Assembly: GCA_026421135.1 (NCBI GenBank)
Contig: JAPKCR010000089.1
Span: forward strand, 1 to 7,609
DNA length: 7,609 nt
DNA from: Sulfitobacter sp.
GTDB taxonomy: Bacteria; Pseudomonadota; Alphaproteobacteria; Rhodobacterales; Rhodobacteraceae
Reading direction: 5' to 3'
Shown: positions 6,258 to 7,609 of the stretch, piece after piece
Numbering within the stretch: the stretch's first letter is position 1
How the letters are laid out: each line of letters opens with the position of its first letter
Translations under genes and position numbers: made by a program
Notes under the pieces: model-generated
Told to the model about the DNA's origin: nothing
What the model saw: only the letters and a program-made list of their open reading frames with translations
Databases searched by the model: none

Positions 6258-7609
6258 GTGCTTTTGATGATCTGATGGCGTTTCAACGCGAGACAGAGGC
6301 GCTGTCCCAGATCGCGGGGCGTTTGGGCTGGGATCAGGAAACCATGATGCCACGCGGCGCAGGCCCCCAACGGGGTGAAGAGATGGCCGCCATCGAAGGT
6401 GTTTTGCACACGCGCCGGGTTGATCCGCGCATCGCCGACTGGCTCGGGATGATTGACGAGGGTCACCTAGATGGAGCCGGGAGCGCGCAGTTGCGGCATA
6501 TCCGCCGATCGCACGCGCGGGCCAGCAAGGTGCCAGCGGCACTTGCCGCGCGTCTGGCGCGGGTCACTTCGGAAGCGCAGGGAATCTGGGCCGAAGCCCG
6601 CGAAGAGGACAATTTCAAAGCTTTTGCACCGACCTTGTCCGAAGTGATCACGTTGAAGCGTGAAGAGGGAATGGCACTTGCAGCGGGTGGCGACATCTAT
6701 GACGCGATGCTGGACGACTATGAACCGGGTGCCACCGGGGCAGAACTGGAGGCGATGTTTGGTGCGTTGCGCCCCGAATTAACCCGCCTGCGCGAAGCTG
6801 TGCGTGGGGCAGAGGCTCCGCCGAAGCTCGAGGGCAAATTTGACGAATCCGCGCAGATGAAGCTGACGCGTCAGTTAGCGAAAGCATTTGGTTATGACAT
6901 GAGCATGGGCCGTGTGGACAAGGCCGTGCACCCGTTCTCGAGCGGTTCCGGCCTTGATGTGCGCATCACAACCCGCACGAACGAGACCGATCCATTCAAT
7001 TGCTTTTATTCCACCATCCACGAGGTTGGTCATGCGTGCTATGAACAAGCGATTGATCGCGCCCATTTGCTGACCCCCTTGGGGGCGGGCGTGTCGATGG
7101 GTGTGCATGAAAGCCAAAGCCGTATTTACGAGAATCAACTGGGCCGCAGTCGGGCCTTTACTGGTTGGCTGTTCGGCCAGATGAAAGATGCTTTCGGTGA
7201 CTTTGGCGTCGCGGACGAAGACACTTTCTATCGCATCGTCAATCGGGTGTCCGACGGGTACATCCGTACCGAAGCGGATGAGTTGCAGTATAATCTGCAT
7301 GTACTAATGCGTTTTGATCTTGAGCGGGCATTGATGGGCGGCGACCTACAGGTCGACGATCTGGAGATTGCGTGGAATGACCGCTTTATGGCTGACTTTG
7401 GCTTTGAAGTTGATAAGCCGTCAAACGGCGTCTTGCAGGACGTGCACTGGTCGGTGGGGCTGTTCGGGTATTTTCCAACCTATTCCTTGGGCAATGTCTA
7501 TGCCGGTTGCCTGAACGAAGCATTGCGCAGGGATGTTCCGGATTTGGACAGCCAATTGTCTTCGGGGGAGACTGGATTTGCCACAGCTTGGTTAAAGGAG
7601 AATGTCCAA
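6254..7609 (+). CDS. M32-family (Taq-type) metallocarboxypeptidase, C-terminus beyond window
   Basis: A zinc- or cobalt-type carboxypeptidase of family M32 (thermostable carboxypeptidase Taq family), cytoplasmic, that removes residues from peptide C-termini. The frame stays open for 452 codons to the window edge; family members are about 490-500 residues, so perhaps 40-50 are missing. The helical N-terminal region starts SAFDDLMAFQRETEAL and has the early LGWDQETMMP (29-38). The catalytic region has KAVHPFSSG (about 224-232), DVRITTRTNETDPF, the metal site HEVGH (256-260, His256, Glu257, His260), then VHESQSRIYEN (284-294) with Glu286 as the third metal ligand. Further conserved blocks IRTEADELQYNLHVLMRF and DVHWSVGLFGYFPTYSLGN follow. 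The HExGH form and HESQSR are specific to M32. The ATG overlaps the ctaA TGA as ATGA. No stop or frameshift was found in the visible part. Confidence 0.94.
   Translation, partial: MSAFDDLMAFQRETEALSQIAGRLGWDQETMMPRGAGPQRGEEMAAIEGVLHTRRVDPRIADWLGMIDEGHLDGAGSAQLRHIRRSHARASKVPAALAARLARVTSEAQGIWAEAREEDNFKAFAPTLSEVITLKREEGMALAAGGDIYDAMLDDYEPGATGAELEAMFGALRPELTRLREAVRGAEAPPKLEGKFDESAQMKLTRQLAKAFGYDMSMGRVDKAVHPFSSGSGLDVRITTRTNETDPFNCFYSTIHEVGHACYEQAIDRAHLLTPLGAGVSMGVHESQSRIYENQLGRSRAFTGWLFGQMKDAFGDFGVADEDTFYRIVNRVSDGYIRTEADELQYNLHVLMRFDLERALMGGDLQVDDLEIAWNDRFMADFGFEVDKPSNGVLQDVHWSVGLFGYFPTYSLGNVYAGCLNEALRRDVPDLDSQLSSGETGFATAWLKENVQ

Noticed and set aside
1..7609. tRNA, rRNA, CRISPR, insertion sequence or prophage content
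   Set aside because: No cloverleaf, no spaced direct repeats, no transposase or integrase motifs, and no terminal inverted repeats were seen. Nearly all bases fall in recognised genes.

Overview
The window looks like chromosomal core sequence from an alphaproteobacterium, most likely Rhodobacterales (Roseobacter group). This is inferred from moderately high GC content, GCC/GGC-rich codon use, a type-2 (COX15-like) heme A synthase, and the gene families present. No lineage marker such as rRNA is visible. Coding density is very high. I see no mobile element, tRNA, CRISPR array or phage gene.

Layout from left to right. Positions 1-2192 are on the minus strand. Read in the direction of transcription they hold a secreted DUF4198 protein (2192-1377), a PfkB-family kinase best read as pseudouridine kinase PsuK (1307-423), and the N-terminal 142 codons of pseudouridine-5'-phosphate glycosidase PsuG (426 to beyond base 1). 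PsuK and PsuG overlap by ATGA and form a pseudouridine salvage module: PsuK phosphorylates pseudouridine and PsuG splits the product into uracil and ribose 5-phosphate. At 2190-2193 the DUF4198 gene meets a divergent HupE/UreJ-family membrane protein (2191-3516, plus strand). Their start codons overlap inside one CATG. Both proteins carry signal peptides that should be cut just before a His-Glu pair, and both families have been linked to transition-metal (nickel/cobalt-type) uptake, so they may work together at the envelope.

The HupE/UreJ gene ends in a strong hairpin (3501-3523). It then converges on a minus-strand thiamine-phosphate-synthase-like gene (4150-3530), which keeps the fold motifs but lacks several residues expected of ThiE. 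A 144-bp divergent intergenic region (4151-4294) follows.

From 4295 to the right edge three plus-strand genes run in series: a TrmJ-type tRNA 2'-O-methyltransferase (4295-5047), heme A synthase CtaA (5103-6257), and an M32 carboxypeptidase (6254 to beyond 7609). The last two are joined by another ATGA overlap. They probably share a transcript although their functions are unrelated: tRNA modification, cytochrome oxidase cofactor synthesis and peptide turnover.

I found no clear new multi-gene system. The points most worth a second look are the DUF4198/HupE divergent pair with no intergenic DNA and His-initial mature ends, and the ThiE-like protein with a degenerate active site.
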